NCBI GenBank assembly: GCA_905480435.1 | Contig: CAJQQK010000176.1 | Coordinates: 37,292-101,291, forward strand | Reading direction: 5' to 3' | DNA: 64,000 nt | Source: an uncultured Hyphomicrobiaceae bacterium | Lineage (GTDB): Bacteria; Pseudomonadota; Alphaproteobacteria; Rhizobiales; Hyphomicrobiaceae | The notes under the pieces: generated by a model | Seen by the model: the letters and a program-made list of their open reading frames with translations, nothing else | What the model was told of the DNA's origin: nothing | Database searches by the model: none | Position numbers and translations under genes: made by a program | Shown: positions 9,306-18,400 of the stretch, in pieces | Position numbering within the stretch: the first letter of the stretch is position 1 | Layout: the number at the start of each line of letters is the position of its first letter

Positions 9306-9883
9306 GCCCCTCGTTGAAGACCGCTGATGATGCCTCTGGCTCAACGATAGCTGACCTGACGACATCGGGCGCTTTGAAGCCTGGTTTGGCGCTGGAAACC
9401 GTCACCCAGGACGATGCCTGGCCGGTATCCGTACTGGAAGCTGAGTTTCACGACCGAATTGCAGCGGCGATAGGTCGGGTTCTCGAATTTGACGCGCATG
9501 AGCGCGCGGTGGTCGCATTCGCCAACGACGCGGCGGTCAAAACGCTGAACAATCAGTATCGCGGCCAGGACAAGTCAACCAACGTTCTGTCATTTCCAGC
9601 GCTCAGCCCAACTGAGACGGACGATGCTGTGCTGGATGATGAGGCCGCGTTCCTGGGTGATATCATTTTGGCCCGTGAAACGGTTGCCCGCGAGGCGGGC
9701 GAGCAGGATGTAAGTTTTGAGCATCATACGGCCCATCTGATTATTCATGGTATTCTTCATCTTCTGGGTTACGATCATGAAGACGAGCCCACAGCCGAAG
9801 AGATGGAAGCGTTAGAAATCATTATTCTCGCGGATCTTGGAATTGCAAACCCTTACACAGAGGAGCTAGACGACGCGGTCTGA
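9302..9883 (+). CDS. ybeY: Endoribonuclease YbeY (rRNA maturation factor)
   Basis: YbeY is a zinc-dependent endoribonuclease in 16S rRNA maturation and ribosome quality control. The zinc site is the H-x3-H-x5-H motif HGILHLLGYDH near the C-terminus. The segment VAFANDAAVKTLNNQYRGQDKSTNVLSFP is also characteristic. The length, 193 residues, includes an N-terminal extension of about 35 residues compared with short homologues; a later start cannot be excluded. Its ATG overlaps the phoH stop as ATGA. Confidence 0.95.
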   Translation: MSPSLKTADDASGSTIADLTTSGALKPGLALETVTQDDAWPVSVLEAEFHDRIAAAIGRVLEFDAHERAVVAFANDAAVKTLNNQYRGQDKSTNVLSFPALSPTETDDAVLDDEAAFLGDIILARETVAREAGEQDVSFEHHTAHLIIHGILHLLGYDHEDEPTAEEMEALEIIILADLGIANPYTEELDDAV

Positions 9884-9915
9884 GCTCTTTTCAGCCGCCG
9901 TCACACGCACCGAAT

Positions 9916-11043
9916 ATGGCCACAGAATATTCTTCGTCCCCATCTAACGAGAACGGGACGGAACCAGATTCCACATCCCAGGATTCCACCGGTCAGGCAC
10001 GCGAGGCTGCAAACGGCGAGGAAAGCCGCAGTAGCAACTCGGGCCGCTGGCTCGCAGCCCTACGAACCATCGTAGGGCTGGAAAGTCCGACACTGCGCGA
10101 TACCATCGAAGATGCCTTGCGCTCTGAGGATGGTGGTGACGATGCGTTCACCAATCAGGAGCGCGAGATGCTGTTGCGTCTCCTGCGCTACAATGCGCTG
10201 CGGGTTGAGGACGTGATGGTGCCCCGCGCTGACATTCTCGCCGTTGATGAAAATGACAGCGTCGGTGTTGCGCTACAAACGTTCGTTGAGGCTGGCGTAT
10301 CCCGCATGCCGCTGTTTCATGAAACGCTCGATGATCCGCGCGGCATGATCCACGTCAAGGATGCTGTGCGTTGGCTGACGCAATCGGCATCCGCCGTCGG
10401 CGCAACAGACGATCGTCCTGTCGCAACGGAAGTTGCAGATGGAGAGAGCGAAGCAGAGGAAGTGCGCAACAAAGCATTTCCAGAGCTTGATTTTTCCCGT
10501 GTCGTGTTCGGGCAGTCGATAGCAGCGGCCAAAATCGGTCGCGCGGTTATCTTCGTACCGCCCTCAATGCCGGCGATGAACTTGCTTTTGCGGATGCAGT
10601 CCACGCGTCAGCACATGGCGCTCGTCGTCGATGAGTATGGTGGCACTGATGGCCTGGTAACCATTGAAGACCTCATCGAGCAGATTGTCGGTCAGATCGA
10701 AGACGAGCACGACGAAGACGAGGAGCTGAATATCATTCGTGATCCACGGCTCGGAATGGTGGCGGTTGCGCGAACGCCGGTCGATGAGTTGGAGCAGCAG
10801 TTGGGGCTGAACCTGGCGCTCGATGAGGATGATGACGTCGACACGATTGGCGGCTTGGTTTTTGCGCTGGCGGGCAGCGTACCGGTTCGCGGCGAGATCG
10901 TGCGGCACCCAGCAGGCGTTGAGTTTGAGGTTCTGGATGCCGATCCACGGCGTGTGAAGCGGTTGCGGATCAGCTCGACCGGAGGCCAAACGGCAGGCTC
11001 GACGCCTGACAAGACCTCGGCCGGAGGCAATGGAGCCGCCTGA
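9916..11043 (+). CDS. corC: CorC/HlyC-type CBS-domain protein
   Basis: This 375-residue protein has the domain order of CorC/HlyC family members lacking the membrane DUF21 part. A Ser/Glu-rich N-terminus (1-50) leads into paired CBS segments beginning NALRVEDVMVPRADILAVDE and including MALVVDEYGGTDGLVTIEDLIEQIVGQIEDEHD, then a C-terminal CorC_HlyC domain (about 270-350). Such proteins are linked to magnesium/cobalt efflux or ion sensing; the mechanism is uncertain. Between the CBS halves lies an unusual insertion (about residues 155-190) rich in Asp/Glu. It precedes lnt by three bases. Confidence 0.9.
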   Translation: MATEYSSSPSNENGTEPDSTSQDSTGQAREAANGEESRSSNSGRWLAALRTIVGLESPTLRDTIEDALRSEDGGDDAFTNQEREMLLRLLRYNALRVEDVMVPRADILAVDENDSVGVALQTFVEAGVSRMPLFHETLDDPRGMIHVKDAVRWLTQSASAVGATDDRPVATEVADGESEAEEVRNKAFPELDFSRVVFGQSIAAAKIGRAVIFVPPSMPAMNLLLRMQSTRQHMALVVDEYGGTDGLVTIEDLIEQIVGQIEDEHDEDEELNIIRDPRLGMVAVARTPVDELEQQLGLNLALDEDDDVDTIGGLVFALAGSVPVRGEIVRHPAGVEFEVLDADPRRVKRLRISSTGGQTAGSTPDKTSAGGNGAA

Positions 11044-11046
11044 TAA

Positions 11047-12729
11047 ATGCAGATTGACGGTGAGAGCTTGCGTGCGCGGCAATCGCTGAGTGCGCGCCTA
11101 ACGGAATTCGCCGTTGCTTATCGAGTGATGTCGTGCCGGCTGATCCGGCGCCGCCCATTTGCGACATTGTTTGGCGCCGGCGCCCTCTCGGTCTTTTCGA
11201 TGGCGCCGTTTCACTTTTGGCCAGTGTTGTTTTTCACTCTGCCCGTGTTCTTCTGGGCGCTCGATGAGGGCCCGCAAACGGGTGCTCATGCCTGGCGTGC
11301 GGCCGCATGGTGTGGGTGGGCCTTCGGCTTCGGCTATCACCTGATTGGCCTGCATTGGATCGGTTTTTCGTTTCTCGTTCAAGCCGAGCGCTTTGCAGTC
11401 CTGATGCCGTTTGCGATCCTGAGTTTGACGGCCAGCCTTGGGCTGTTTTTCGCGGTCGCGGGGGTGGCCTATGCATTCGTTCGTGAGCATCTGCCGTCCG
11501 GTATGCCGCGCCTCGTGGCTCTGGCGCTGGTCGTGATGGCAGCCGAATGGCTGCGTGGACATATCCTGACGGGCTTTCCGTGGAATGTCCTTGGCTATGC
11601 GATCACGATGCCGTTGCCGTTGATGCAGTTGGCCGGGGTGTTCGGGATCTATGTGCTGACCGCCATAACCGTAATTGTGCTTGCCGCGCCGCTGATTTTT
11701 CTATCGGGCACGACTTCGAGACCTTGGAAGACTGTGCTGGCAACAACGGTTGCCCCGCTTGGCTGCGCGACGCTCTATGGTGTCTGGGTACTCGCTGCCA
11801 ATCCGACGGTGCTCAACGATGAGGTGCGACTGCGCATCGTGCAGCCGTCTTTCACCCAGAAGGACAAGTTCGTCCGCTCGAAGCGCGGTGAGATTTTTAA
11901 GCGCCATCTTGAGTTATCAAGCCAGGGGTTCGAAGCAGGAGCAGCGGGCGCCCAGACCAAACGCCCAACCCACATAATCTGGCCCGAAGCTGCCATTCCT
12001 TTTTTCGCGCGCCGCAATGAGGAGGCGCTCGCAGCGCTCGGTCGGGCGCTGCCGGATGATGTGCGGGTGATAGCTGGCACATTCCGGATCAATGCGCCGC
12101 CAACTGTGCCGAACGAGCGTGTTGGGCCTTATCGGGTTTACAATTCTGCCATGACGTTCGGCGGCGATGGTCAGGTCAAATCGTTCTATGACAAAATTCA
12201 TCTGGTGCCTTTCGGTGAGTATCTGCCGGCTCAGCCGCTGCTGCAGGCGCTGGGCTTTGAGAACTTGACGCGCACGTCGGGCGGCCTCGCGCTTGGCAAG
12301 GCACCACGTGAACTCATGCGCATCGCTGGTTTGCCGCCCGTTGAAATGCTGATCTGCTACGAGGCCAGCTTTCCTGATGAGGTTGTCCAAGGAGGCGAGA
12401 GGCCTGGGCTGTTGATCAATCTGACGAACGATGCCTGGTTCGGGAGCACCACGGGCCCCTATCAGCATTTTCATCAAACGCGACTGAGAGCTGTAGAGCA
12501 AGGTGTTGCGATGGTGCGCAGTGCCAACAACGGTATTTCGGCAATTGTTGACCCGATGGGGCGGACGCTAGCCAGCTTAGCCCTCAATGAAGTCGGCGTT
12601 GTCGATGGAGCGATGCCGGTTGCCGTCAATGCTCCGTATTATGCGCGTTTCGGCGGAATGATTGAGTTGATGGCAGCGCTCATCATGCTTGCTTATCTGG
12701 GGGCGAGTGCGATGCGGCAACGACAATAG
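11047..12729 (+). CDS. lnt: Apolipoprotein N-acyltransferase
   Basis: Lnt adds the third acyl chain to bacterial lipoproteins in the inner membrane. The protein has 560 residues: N-terminal membrane helices up to about residue 230 and a C-terminal nitrilase-fold domain. The catalytic triad is visible as Glu in IIWPEAAIPF, Lys in FYDKIHLVPFGEYLP and Cys in MLICYEASFPDEV. LLINLTNDAWFG is a family hallmark. The corC-lnt order is conserved. The first 27 residues, before MSCRLIRRRP, may not belong; an internal start there is possible. Confidence 0.95.
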   Translation: MQIDGESLRARQSLSARLTEFAVAYRVMSCRLIRRRPFATLFGAGALSVFSMAPFHFWPVLFFTLPVFFWALDEGPQTGAHAWRAAAWCGWAFGFGYHLIGLHWIGFSFLVQAERFAVLMPFAILSLTASLGLFFAVAGVAYAFVREHLPSGMPRLVALALVVMAAEWLRGHILTGFPWNVLGYAITMPLPLMQLAGVFGIYVLTAITVIVLAAPLIFLSGTTSRPWKTVLATTVAPLGCATLYGVWVLAANPTVLNDEVRLRIVQPSFTQKDKFVRSKRGEIFKRHLELSSQGFEAGAAGAQTKRPTHIIWPEAAIPFFARRNEEALAALGRALPDDVRVIAGTFRINAPPTVPNERVGPYRVYNSAMTFGGDGQVKSFYDKIHLVPFGEYLPAQPLLQALGFENLTRTSGGLALGKAPRELMRIAGLPPVEMLICYEASFPDEVVQGGERPGLLINLTNDAWFGSTTGPYQHFHQTRLRAVEQGVAMVRSANNGISAIVDPMGRTLASLALNEVGVVDGAMPVAVNAPYYARFGGMIELMAALIMLAYLGASAMRQRQ

Positions 12730-13064
12730 ATCCGTGCAGATGCTAAACGGAATGGAGCGCGAAACGTGAAAATGAATTTCCGCGTTGTCACCGCCTTCGC
12801 GACTTTACGAAAGTGGTGATGGCAGCGCATGCATGAGTCTCGCGATTTGGGCCATCGTTTGGCTTGAGGGGCTTTGAGGGATACTCTGATCGGAATTCCT
12901 ACTTGGCGAAATCCAAGTACGTGAAATTGTACGCTAGGCGTTACAGTGCTCGTCTGGTTTTGCGCTCAAAAGGGCGAGAAGCCTTCGAAGGGGACATTTC
13001 CTCAAATATTGAGCGGTGCCACGGTAAGCGATGTGGTGGATGCTCGGAGAGATGATAGAATACC
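12730..13064. other. Intergenic region between lnt and the XRE regulator gene
   Basis: These 335 bases hold no convincing gene; the 63-codon ORF at 12864 has no family character. The main visible element is a 7 bp inverted repeat, TACTTGG-CGAAAT-CCAAGTA (12900-12919), which could be an operator, plausibly for the XRE regulator gene downstream. No strong promoter consensus was found. Confidence 0.4.
12900..12919. promoter_or_regulatory. Inverted repeat, possible operator
   Basis: TACTTGG and CCAAGTA are perfect inverted repeats separated by six bases, about 145 bases upstream of the XRE regulator gene. The size suits a dimeric helix-turn-helix protein. Autoregulation is inference. Confidence 0.3.
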
Positions 13065-13505
13065 ATGGTGCAATCTCTAGCTTCGGAACCAGTGAACCCC
13101 CGAAAATCAAACCCGGTAGACACGTACGTTGGTGGTCGAGTTCGGCTGCGCCGCATGCTGCTCGGAATGAGCCAGGAGAAACTTGGTGAGAAGCTCGGAC
13201 TGACCTTTCAACAGGTCCAGAAATACGAAAAGGGCACGAACCGCATCGGCGCGAGCCGACTTTTCGAACTGTCCCGTATTCTCGGTGTGAGCGTCCAGTA
13301 TTTCTATGAAGACTTGGGCGGTTCCGCTGATGAGGCAAACACAGTGGGCGGTTTTGCCGAGCCAACCGGGGATGACTTGCTCATAGAGTTTTTGAATTCC
13401 CGAGAAGGCATCGAGCTCAATCGGGCTTATCTTCGGATTGACGATTCGAAGTCACGCCGTGCGATCCTGGAACTTGTTCGCTCGCTGGCTGACGCGAAGT
13501 CTTAG
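13065..13505 (+). CDS. XRE-family transcriptional regulator upstream of metK
   Basis: This is a 146-residue DNA-binding protein with a Cro/CI helix-turn-helix (about residues 24-85): GGRVRLRRMLLGMSQEKLGEKLGLTFQQVQKYEKGTNR, followed by RLFELSRILGVSVQYFYEDL. The C-terminal half is short and acidic, with no sensor domain recognised. A closely similar regulator precedes metK in many Hyphomicrobiales, and homologues there have been tied to cell-cycle or developmental control, but the target here is unknown. It is separated from metK by about 240 bases, so it probably has its own transcript. Confidence 0.9.
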   Translation: MVQSLASEPVNPRKSNPVDTYVGGRVRLRRMLLGMSQEKLGEKLGLTFQQVQKYEKGTNRIGASRLFELSRILGVSVQYFYEDLGGSADEANTVGGFAEPTGDDLLIEFLNSREGIELNRAYLRIDDSKSRRAILELVRSLADAKS

Positions 13506-13737
13506 AGCCTTTGCGCGCGTTCGTCGCGCCGGCCGTTACCTTACTTGACCCGCTTGCCAAAAAGCTGCAACAACGCGGGCTGGTTAAGGCGCGCATCCGT
13601 GACAAACGAGCGGTTGCGGCGCCAAGGCTCTTACTCGATTGAATAACATCGCGAATCTGCCCTGCGACTGGGTTATTCGAGCGACCGTCAAGCTATGCGG
13701 TGTCGGCATCGGATCAAAGTTTCCGGCAAGTAACTAC

Positions 13738-13743
13738 GGGGAA
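13738..13743 (+). promoter_or_regulatory. Ribosome-binding site indicating the GTG start of metK
   Basis: GGGGAA lies four bases before GTG at 13748, which gives the expected [21 protein letters not shown]-terminus. The track start (GTG 13700) would add 16 residues and has no comparable site. Confidence 0.6.
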
Positions 13744-13747
13744 TGAA

Positions 13748-14944
13748 GTGGCTGAACGTACTTTCCTATTCACCAGTGAGTCGGTTTCCGAAGGGCATCC
13801 CGACAAGGTAAGCGATCGAATTTCCGATGAAATCGTCGATCTGTTTTTTGCCGAGGGCGCCAAAGCTGGTGTTGATCCGTGGAGTATCCGTGTCGCGGCC
13901 GAGACGCTGACGACAACGAATACCGTTGTGATTGCCGGCGAGACACGCGGTCCGGAGACGATCACCAGCGACTGGATTGCTCATGTCGCCCGCATGGCGA
14001 TCAAGGATATCGGCTACGAGCAGGACGGTTTCCATTGGGAACACGCAGATGTCGACGTGCTCCTGCACGGCCAATCCGCAGATATTGCGCAGGGCGTTGA
14101 TGCCGCCGGCAATAAGGACGAGGGCGCCGGTGACCAGGGCATCATGTTTGGCTATGCCTGTCGTGAGACACCGGAGTTGATGCCGGCTCCGATATACTAC
14201 AGCCACAAGATTCTTGAAGTGCTGGCCAAAGCACGCAAGTCGAATGAAGGCAAAGCCGGCGTGCTCGGCCCGGACTCAAAGAGCCAACTGACAGTCCGTT
14301 ATGAAAACGGTGTGCCGGTTGCGTTGACCGAGATCGTGCTGTCGAGCCAGCATCTCGATCCGGATCTCAGCTCGCAAGGTGTCCGAGATATCGTCGAGCC
14401 TTACATTCGCGAATCCGTGCCCGCTGGCTGGATTTCCGATGAAACCATCTGGCACGTAAACCCAACCGGCAAATTCGTCGTCGGTGGCCCCGATGGCGAT
14501 ACCGGTCTGACTGGGCGCAAGATCATCGTTGACACCTATGGTGGCGCGGCACCGCATGGTGGCGGTGCATTCTCCGGTAAAGATCCGACCAAGGTCGACC
14601 GTTCGGCGGCCTACGTTGCGCGCTACCTTGCCAAGAACGTTGTCGCAGCTGGTCTTAGCGATCGTTGCTGCATTCAGCTGGCTTATGCCATCGGCGTGGC
14701 GCGGCCTTTGTCAATCAACGTCAATTTCTACGACACCGGCAAGGTTGACGAAGAAGCCGTCGAAAAAGCACTCGGTGAGGTTATGGATCTGACGCCGCGT
14801 GGCATCCGTTCACATCTCGATCTCAACAAGCCGATTTATGCGCGCACTTCCGCATACGGCCACTTTGGTCGCACGCCTGACGACGAGGGCGGCTTCTCGT
14901 GGGAGCGAACAGACCTCGCTGACGCGATCAAGAACGCTCTTTAA
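13748..14944 (+). CDS. metK: S-adenosylmethionine synthetase
   Basis: MetK makes S-adenosylmethionine from methionine and ATP. From the GTG at 13748 the protein has 398 residues, the usual size. Signature stretches are [37 protein letters not shown] (ATP-binding hexapeptide region) and [19 protein letters not shown] (second signature). The leader of about 240 bases between the XRE gene and metK contains a GGCGC/GCGCC hairpin but no riboswitch that could be matched with confidence. trmB follows after a strong hairpin. Confidence 0.97.
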   Translation: MAERTFLFTSESVSEGHPDKVSDRISDEIVDLFFAEGAKAGVDPWSIRVAAETLTTTNTVVIAGETRGPETITSDWIAHVARMAIKDIGYEQDGFHWEHADVDVLLHGQSADIAQGVDAAGNKDEGAGDQGIMFGYACRETPELMPAPIYYSHKILEVLAKARKSNEGKAGVLGPDSKSQLTVRYENGVPVALTEIVLSSQHLDPDLSSQGVRDIVEPYIRESVPAGWISDETIWHVNPTGKFVVGGPDGDTGLTGRKIIVDTYGGAAPHGGGAFSGKDPTKVDRSAAYVARYLAKNVVAAGLSDRCCIQLAYAIGVARPLSINVNFYDTGKVDEEAVEKALGEVMDLTPRGIRSHLDLNKPIYARTSAYGHFGRTPDDEGGFSWERTDLADAIKNAL

Positions 14945-14959
14945 GACCTTTTGAAGTTT

Positions 14960-15001
14960 GCCGGACCGGCCTCCGTAGTATGCGGGCGTGGCCGGTTCGG
15001 C
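14960..15001 (+). other. 12 bp hairpin between metK and trmB
   Basis: GCCGGACCGGCC (14960-14971) pairs with GGCCGGTTCGGC (14990-15001) over 12 bp with one G-U, leaving an 18-base loop. It lies between the metK stop and the trmB start, 16 bases before the latter. It lacks a T-run, so it may be a processing, stability or weak termination structure setting the metK/trmB ratio. Confidence 0.5.
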
Positions 15002-15017
15002 AGTATAACAGGCTCCA

Positions 15018-15737
15018 ATGACCGCGGATCGAGACGATAACTCTGGCCAACAAGAGTACGGTCCGATGCGCTCGTTTGGGCGTCGCCGGTCGCGAAAGCT
15101 TTCACCGCGCCAGAACGATTTGCTTGAAGATGGTTTGCGTCAGCTCTCGCTGGATTTATCCAAGCCATGCCCGGCCGATCTAGCGGATCTGTTTGCCGGC
15201 GCGACCAAAGATACCTGGCTTGAGATTGGTTTTGGCGGCGGCGAGCATCTGCTTTGGCAGGCCGGCGACAACCCACAGGTTGGTTTCTTGGCCTGTGAGC
15301 CATTTATAGATGGCGTCGTCAAAGTCGTCGATGGTGCTGAAAGTGCTGGCTTGAACAACATTCGCCTTCATGCAGATGACGTCCGAGATGTGCTGCCCTG
15401 GCTGCCGACGGCATCGATCGCGCGCACATTTGTGCTGTTCCCTGATCCTTGGCCGAAGAAGCGTCACATCAAGCGCCGCTTGGTTAGCCCGGACCTGATT
15501 GCCGAGCTCGCACGCATCGTACGCCCGGGCGGTGAGTTGCGGCTTGCAACTGATATTCCTGATTATGCGCGTGGCATGCTTGCAGCTGTCCGCAAGGAGC
15601 GGTCGTTCGGTTGGTTGGCGCGTGAGCCGGGCGATTGGCGCGCGCGTCCTTCCGACTGGCCCGAGACCCGCTACGAACGAAAGGCGATCCGTGAAGGCCG
15701 CAAACGATATTTTCTTCGTTTCAGACGTTTTGACTGA
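15018..15737 (+). CDS. trmB: tRNA (guanine-N7-)-methyltransferase TrmB
   Basis: TrmB makes m7G46 in the tRNA variable loop, using the SAM made by the upstream metK product. The 239-residue class I methyltransferase shows LEIGFGGGEHLLWQA (SAM motif I, about residues 71-85), FVLFPDPWPKKRHIKRRLV (the TrmB PDPWPK signature) and a C-terminal ETRYERKAIREGR. The N-terminal RSFGRRRSRKLSPRQ is typical of Hyphomicrobiales homologues. metK-trmB-rimP order is conserved. Confidence 0.96.
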   Translation: MTADRDDNSGQQEYGPMRSFGRRRSRKLSPRQNDLLEDGLRQLSLDLSKPCPADLADLFAGATKDTWLEIGFGGGEHLLWQAGDNPQVGFLACEPFIDGVVKVVDGAESAGLNNIRLHADDVRDVLPWLPTASIARTFVLFPDPWPKKRHIKRRLVSPDLIAELARIVRPGGELRLATDIPDYARGMLAAVRKERSFGWLAREPGDWRARPSDWPETRYERKAIREGRKRYFLRFRRFD

Positions 15738-15840
15738 GTTTTGTTGTGGCCACACTTGGCCGGCGATTAGCCCACAAATGAAATGACGGTCAGGCATCAC
15801 GCGGAACGGCGTTTCTGCGACATTTTTTGCTTCATGCCAC

Positions 15841-15869
15841 TTGCAATCATCTTATTGCTAAATTAAAGT
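15841..15869 (+). promoter_or_regulatory. Candidate sigma-70 promoter of the rimP-nusA operon
   Basis: TTGCAA (15841-15846) and TAAAGT (15864-15869) are spaced by exactly 17 bases. Each matches four of six consensus positions. The predicted transcript would begin just ahead of the intrinsic terminator at 15898 and would then read into rimP. Confidence 0.35.
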
Positions 15870-15897
15870 GATGAGGCTCATGATCATCTCAACTTTT

Positions 15898-15927
15898 GGG
15901 TGGGCCCGCCAGGGTCCGCTCTTTTTT
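15898..15927 (+). terminator. Intrinsic terminator upstream of rimP (possible attenuator)
   Basis: GGGTGGGCCC (15898-15907), loop GCCA and GGGTCCGCTC (15912-15921) pair over ten positions with three G-U pairs; six T residues follow directly. It lies 160 bases after trmB and 32 bases before rimP, downstream of a candidate promoter. It could end trmB transcripts, attenuate the rimP-nusA operon, or both. Confidence 0.7.
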
Positions 15928-15958
15928 CTGTTTGGCTGGCAATAAAGTATGACGGATT

Positions 15959-16618
15959 ATGACGGATAGTGGCGAGTGGCCTGTCGATGCGCGGTTTTCT
16001 CGCGAAACTGGTTCGGCCGGCCAGATTGCAGATCTGATTGAGCCTGCCCTCGCCGATATGGAGTTCCGGCTCGTACGCATCCGTATAATGGGGCGCGAAG
16101 AGCAAACTTTACAGGTTATGGCAGAGCGTGCTGATGGTTCATTTACCATAGAGAATTGCGTTGAGATCTCCCGGCAGCTCTCTCCGTTGCTCGACGCGCA
16201 TGATCCGATTTCGGGTAAATATCACCTGGAAGTGTCATCGCCTGGTATAGACCGCCCATTGGTCCGCCCATCGGATTTCGACGATTGGTCAGGTTACGAG
16301 GCAAAGGTCGAGTTGAACGATATGCTCGACGGTCGGAAGCGATTTCGCGGCCTCATAGAGGGGTACGCCGACGGCGAATTGCGATTGGAGGTTGATCTGG
16401 ACCAGATTGGTCGCCATGTGATTGGTTTGCCGCTTGGGCTGATTGCCGAGGTGCGGTTGGTTCTGACTGACGATCTGGTTCGCGAGTCCCTGCGCCGCAA
16501 TAAGGCAGCTGGGCGTGATGCCGGCACTGATGTAGATAGTTCTGATGCAGCCAATGCGGATGTAGGCGATGGCTCGGAGACTGAGTTGCCGCAAGACGAC
16601 GATAAAGCTCACGTTTGA
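15959..16618 (+). CDS. rimP: Ribosome maturation factor RimP
   Basis: RimP assists assembly of the 30S subunit. The protein has 219 residues with the RimP N-domain (IADLIEPALADMEFRLVRIRIMGREEQTLQVM) and the signature YHLEVSSPGIDRPL, followed by the C-terminal SH3-like domain. A C-terminal tail after about residue 180 is acidic and low-complexity. It opens the rimP-nusA-ylxR-infB-rbfA-truB operon. Confidence 0.96.
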   Translation: MTDSGEWPVDARFSRETGSAGQIADLIEPALADMEFRLVRIRIMGREEQTLQVMAERADGSFTIENCVEISRQLSPLLDAHDPISGKYHLEVSSPGIDRPLVRPSDFDDWSGYEAKVELNDMLDGRKRFRGLIEGYADGELRLEVDLDQIGRHVIGLPLGLIAEVRLVLTDDLVRESLRRNKAAGRDAGTDVDSSDAANADVGDGSETELPQDDDKAHV

Positions 16619-16681
16619 GATCAGTTAGCATGCTCCGGTGTTCCCTAACGAGGACCGGTTGAACAACGAATAAAGGGACGG

Positions 16682-18385
16682 ATGACCATGGCGATGGTTG
16701 GTGTCAGTGCAAACCGTTTAGAGCTGCTGCAAATTGCAGACGCTGTTGCGCGCGAGAAGTCGATCGATCGAAATATCGTGATCGGCGCAATGGAAGACGC
16801 GATTCAGAAAGCGGCGCGCTCACGATATGGCACCGAAAATGACATTCGCTGCGCGATTGATCCGCGAAATGGCGACACCCGCCTGACACGCGTGCTGACA
16901 GTGGTCGAAGAAGTCGAGAACGAATCCACCGAGGTCACGCTCGAACAGGCACAGAAGATCAAACCTGACGCTGAAATGGGTGAAGAGCTTGCCGAAGAGC
17001 TGCCTCCAATGGATTTTGGCCGGGTCGCTGCGCAGAACGCAAAACAGGTCATTGTCCAGAAGGTTCGCGACGCTGAGCGTGAGCGTCAGTTCGAGGAATA
17101 CAAGGATCGCATTGGCGAGATCGTCAATGGTACCGTCAAGCGCGTCGAATACGGCAACGTCATCGTCGATTTTGGCCGCGCCGAGGCAATCGTCCGCCGC
17201 GATGAGATGATTCCACGCGAGAACGTTCGGTTTGGTGATCGGATACGCGCTTATATCTATGACGTGCGCCGCGAGCAGCGCGGCCCGCAGATCTTCTTGT
17301 CGCGTGCACGGCCGGAGTTCATGTCGAAGTTGTTTGCGATGGAAGTGCCGGAGATCTACGACGGCATTGTTGAGATCCAGTCGGTCGCCCGCGATCCAGG
17401 TTCGCGTGCAAAAATTGCAGTGATTTCAAAGGATTCGTCGATCGATCCGGTTGGCGCCTGTGTCGGTATGCGCGGCCAGCGTGTGCAAGCCGTGGTGAAC
17501 GAGCTCCAGGGCGAAAAAATTGATATCATCCAATGGAATCCGGATGCTGCCAGCTTCATCGTGAACGCATTGGCGCCAGCTGAAGTCTCCAAGGTTGTCC
17601 TTGATGAGGATTCTGAGCGCATTGAAGTGGTTGTGCCAGAGGCAATGCTCTCGCTCGCGATCGGCCGTCGCGGCCAGAACGTCCGGCTCGCGTCACAGCT
17701 TACCGGCTGGGACATCGACATTGTGACGGAAACCCAGGAAAGTGAGCGCCGTCAGAAAGAATTTTCTGAGCGCTCCGCACTGTTCATGGAGGCCCTCGAT
17801 GTTGATGAGGTCATCGCGCAGCTGCTGGTAACAGAGGGTTTCAGTAGCGTCGAAGAGGCGGCTTTCGTGGATTCTACCGAAGTTGCCGGCATCGAAGGCT
17901 TCGATGAAGGAACGGCTGAGGAAATTCAATCTCGGGCACGCGAATATCTCGAGCGCAAAGAGGCCGAGCTTGACGCGCGTCGCCGCGAACTCGGCGTCGA
18001 AGATGATCTTTCGCAGATCCAGAACATGACGTCTGCGATGATGGTTGCGCTCGGCGAAAACGAGATCAAAACACTTGATGACTTTGCTGACTGCGCCACC
18101 GATGACCTTTGCGGTTGGGTGGAGCGTAGTAAGGAGCGCGGCATTGAGCCGACGAAGCACGCTGGTTTCCTGGATGGTTTTGAAATCAGTCGTCAGGAAG
18201 CTGAAGAAATGATTTTGGCCGCTCGAATTATTTTGGGCTGGATCAATCCTGAAGACCTGATGGAAGCTGCCGCCGAACTGGACGAAGACGGCAATCCAAT
18301 TGATGAGGACGCTGAAGAGACGGCTGGGGATATATCCCCTCTGCCGGACGCTTCGGATGTTCCATCGCCTGCCGCTAACGAATAA
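16682..18385 (+). CDS. nusA: Transcription termination/antitermination factor NusA
   Basis: NusA binds RNA polymerase and modulates pausing, termination and antitermination. The 567-residue protein has the N-terminal domain, an S1 domain ([25 protein letters not shown]), two KH domains (second marked by [28 protein letters not shown]) and two C-terminal helix-hairpin-helix/acidic repeats, as in many Proteobacteria. The last 50 residues are strongly acidic. AAAGGGACGG precedes the ATG. It could autoregulate through the leader terminator upstream of rimP, which is an inference. Confidence 0.97.
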   Translation: MTMAMVGVSANRLELLQIADAVAREKSIDRNIVIGAMEDAIQKAARSRYGTENDIRCAIDPRNGDTRLTRVLTVVEEVENESTEVTLEQAQKIKPDAEMGEELAEELPPMDFGRVAAQNAKQVIVQKVRDAERERQFEEYKDRIGEIVNGTVKRVEYGNVIVDFGRAEAIVRRDEMIPRENVRFGDRIRAYIYDVRREQRGPQIFLSRARPEFMSKLFAMEVPEIYDGIVEIQSVARDPGSRAKIAVISKDSSIDPVGACVGMRGQRVQAVVNELQGEKIDIIQWNPDAASFIVNALAPAEVSKVVLDEDSERIEVVVPEAMLSLAIGRRGQNVRLASQLTGWDIDIVTETQESERRQKEFSERSALFMEALDVDEVIAQLLVTEGFSSVEEAAFVDSTEVAGIEGFDEGTAEEIQSRAREYLERKEAELDARRRELGVEDDLSQIQNMTSAMMVALGENEIKTLDDFADCATDDLCGWVERSKERGIEPTKHAGFLDGFEISRQEAEEMILAARIILGWINPEDLMEAAAELDEDGNPIDEDAEETAGDISPLPDASDVPSPAANE

Positions 18386-18400
18386 GGATGGACCGGAACC

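Noticed and set aside
11098-11562. Long opposite-strand ORFs over lnt, nusA, infB, gyrB and pnp
   Set aside because: They are shadows of long, compositionally biased genes; no start site or family character.
12864-13055. 63-codon ORF before the XRE gene
   Set aside because: Arg/Ser-rich random-looking translation, no ribosome-binding site, no family.
13506-13747. metK leader considered as SAM-II or SAM/SAH riboswitch
   Set aside because: The required pseudoknot and conserved core nucleotides could not be matched; only a simple GGCGC/GCGCC hairpin is seen.
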